Origin: Flavobacteriaceae bacterium
GTDB lineage: Bacteria; Bacteroidota; Bacteroidia; Flavobacteriales; Flavobacteriaceae
Assembly: GCA_014239895.1 (NCBI GenBank)
Contig: JAAZXZ010000034.1
Span: 1-6,234, forward strand
Direction: 5' to 3'
DNA: 6,234 nucleotides
This document shows positions 4,977 to 6,234 of the stretch, in pieces. The notes beneath the pieces were generated by a model, which was given only the letters and a program-made list of their open reading frames with translations, made no database searches and was not told where the DNA came from. Positions within the stretch are counted from its first letter, which is position 1. Each line of letters begins with the position of its first letter. Made by a program: the position numbers and the translations under genes.

Positions 4977-6140
4977 TTATTTAGCAAATTGTTTAACATT
5001 CTTTTCAGAAATTTCCTTTTCATCACCAAGAATAATTAATCTCTCTACTACATTTCTTAATTCTCTAACATTACCAGTCCAATTCATTGATTTTAATAAT
5101 TTTACTGCAGATTTAGAGAATTTCTTCTCTTTGGTTCCTTGAGCCTTTGATATATTAGTTGAAAAATAATTTATTAGCAATGGAATATCATTTCTTCTTT
5201 CTTTAAGAGAAGGAACATTTATAATAATTACCGCAAGTCGATGGAATAAATCTTCTCTAAATTTACCTTTATCAATTTCTTTTTTTAAATCTTTATTAGT
5301 AGCTGCAATTACCCTAACATCAATTTTAATGTCTTTACCACCTCCTACTTTTTGAATACAATTATCTTGAAGAACTCTTAAGACCTTTGCTTGTGCAGAA
5401 AGACTCATATCACCAACTTCATCAAGAAAAATTGTTCCATTATTAGCTGCTTCAAACTTACCTGTTTTGTCCTTAATTGCTCCAGTAAAAGAACCTTTTA
5501 CATGGCCAAAGAGCTCACTTTCAATTAATTCGCTAGGAATAGCAGCGCAATTAACTTCTATTAAAGAGTTATGAGCCCTATTACTTGTACTATGAATAGA
5601 TCTAGCTACAAGCTCCTTTCCTGCTCCATTAGGACCAGTGATCAGTATTTTTGCATCAGTAATCGCAACTTTTTTTATAAGATCTCTGATTTTGTTTAAT
5701 TCTTTGCTTTCTCCAATCATCTCGAAAGAACTAATAATTTTTCTCTTTAAAAGAGTATTTTCTAAAGTCAAATTTTTCTTATCAATTGCGTTTCTGACAG
5801 TGTTCAATAGTCTATTTAAATCAGGAGGTTTTGAGATGTAATCATATGCTCCTTTTCTCATTGAATCTACTGCTGTATCTAAGTCTCCATGGCCAGAGAT
5901 CATAACTATAGGAATTTCTGGCTTAATTTTCTTCGTAAATTCTAATACTTCTATTCCATCCATTTTTGGCATTTTTATATCACAAAGAACAAGATCAAAA
6001 TTTTCTTTTTTAATCTTGTTTAAGGCTATTAAACCATCTTCAGCCTCATATATTTCATGAGATTTATCTTCTTCTGATAGGATTTTGACTAAAACCCTTC
6101 TTATTGATGCCTCGTCTTCTACAATTAATATTTTTGACAT
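4977..6140 (-). CDS. Sigma-54-dependent response regulator (NtrC-like) without a DNA-binding domain
   Basis: A 387-aa cytoplasmic two-component output protein. The receiver domain (1-118) has the acidic pair E8/D9, phospho-acceptor D54 (LCDIKMPKMDG), S82 and K104 (ISKPPD). A linker coiled region (about 119-140) leads to the AAA+ sigma-54 activator domain (141-372). That domain carries Walker A GPNGAGKE (169-176), the sigma-54 contact loop GSFTGA (216-221, a variant of GAFTGA), Walker B TIFLDEVGDM (236-245), the arginine-finger region FREDLFHRL (294-302) and sensor II WTGNVRELRN (354-363). The chain stops 15 residues after the AAA+ domain with no Fis-type helix-turn-helix; typical NtrC proteins have about 450-470 aa. 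The TAA is a clean stop and the next gene follows 11 nt later, so this looks like a natural short form. No histidine kinase is in the window. It lies between a permease gene (8 nt) and the M28 peptidase gene. Confidence 0.95.
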   Translation of the reverse strand: MSKILIVEDEASIRRVLVKILSEEDKSHEIYEAEDGLIALNKIKKENFDLVLCDIKMPKMDGIEVLEFTKKIKPEIPIVMISGHGDLDTAVDSMRKGAYDYISKPPDLNRLLNTVRNAIDKKNLTLENTLLKRKIISSFEMIGESKELNKIRDLIKKVAITDAKILITGPNGAGKELVARSIHSTSNRAHNSLIEVNCAAIPSELIESELFGHVKGSFTGAIKDKTGKFEAANNGTIFLDEVGDMSLSAQAKVLRVLQDNCIQKVGGGKDIKIDVRVIAATNKDLKKEIDKGKFREDLFHRLAVIIINVPSLKERRNDIPLLINYFSTNISKAQGTKEKKFSKSAVKLLKSMNWTGNVRELRNVVERLIILGDEKEISEKNVKQFAK

Positions 6141-6148
6141 ACCTAAAA

Positions 6149-6234
6149 TTAATATTTAAGCCACTTAATTAACTCTTTATAGCTAGGTTTTTTTCCATAC
6201 ATGAGTATTCCAACCCTATAAATCTTGGCTGCAA
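6149..6234 (-). CDS. C-terminal end of an ABC-2-type transporter permease (partial)
   Basis: Only the last 27 codons and the stop (6151-6149) are in the window; the gene continues beyond 6234, and 6233-6234 belong to a cut codon. The tail reads AAKIYRVGILMYGKKPSYKE followed by LIKWLKY. This is the cytoplasmic tail I associate with Bacteroidota permeases of the NatB/ABC-2 membrane type, which follow the last transmembrane helix. The other two frames either hit an early stop or give no such match. The stop is 8 nt before the ATG of the response-regulator gene, so the permease probably heads or belongs to the same operon. Substrate unknown. The assignment depends on a short tail recognised from memory. 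Confidence 0.7.
   Translation of the reverse strand, partial: AAKIYRVGILMYGKKPSYKELIKWLKY

Noticed and set aside
5638..5841. 67-codon open frame on the plus strand inside the response-regulator gene
   Set aside because: Antisense to conserved receiver/AAA+ sequence; its hydrophobic content follows from the complementary Lys/Asn-rich codons.
1..6234. CRISPR arrays, tRNAs, insertion sequences or phage genes
   Set aside because: No spaced direct repeats, cloverleaf-like segment, transposase or integrase motif was found on reading both strands.

Overview
The window is a chromosomal piece of an AT-rich member of the Bacteroidota, most likely a marine-type Flavobacteriales. This rests on several things seen together: about 27-30% GC in most coding stretches, exported proteins whose short signal peptides end in '..SQ', A/T-rich leaders with few Shine-Dalgarno motifs, a TAnnTTTG-type -7 promoter element, and an NtrC-like regulator of the short form I associate with Flavobacteriaceae. 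The assignment is an inference from style, not from a search.

Layout. (1) 40-1008, minus: a GNAT/FemAB-like acyl- or aminoacyl-transferase of the cell-envelope type. (2) 1009-1138: a gap holding an AT-rich inverted repeat and a strong, nearly symmetrical intrinsic terminator. (3) 1139-1915, minus: an unrecognised, tryptophan-, glycine- and alanine-rich multi-pass membrane protein of 258 aa. It stands alone as a transcription unit with its own promoter and terminator and has much higher GC than its surroundings. (4) 1916-2184: a 269-bp very AT-rich divergent spacer with a perfect 22-bp palindrome over the likely promoter of the 258-aa gene, and a TTAR tandem repeat in its leader. (5) 2185-3006, plus: kdsA, metal-dependent KDO-8-phosphate synthase. 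(6) 3003-6234, minus: a compact gene string. In transcription order it is the tail of an ABC-2-type permease, a sigma-54-activator response regulator without a DNA-binding domain, an exported M28 (carboxypeptidase Q-like) peptidase, and an exported DinB-fold protein. Gaps are 8, 11 and 1 nt, so this is very probably one operon. It meets kdsA tail to tail with a 4-bp stop-codon overlap.

How they may work together. kdsA feeds lipopolysaccharide inner-core synthesis, and the FemAB/GNAT-like protein also looks like an envelope-polymer enzyme, but the two are not co-transcribed. The minus operon links an export permease, a two-component output protein and two secreted enzymes. A shared function is plausible but not proven by sequence. 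The most unexplained item is the 258-aa Trp-rich membrane protein together with its palindromic promoter region. I see no CRISPR array, tRNA, rRNA, insertion sequence or integrase.
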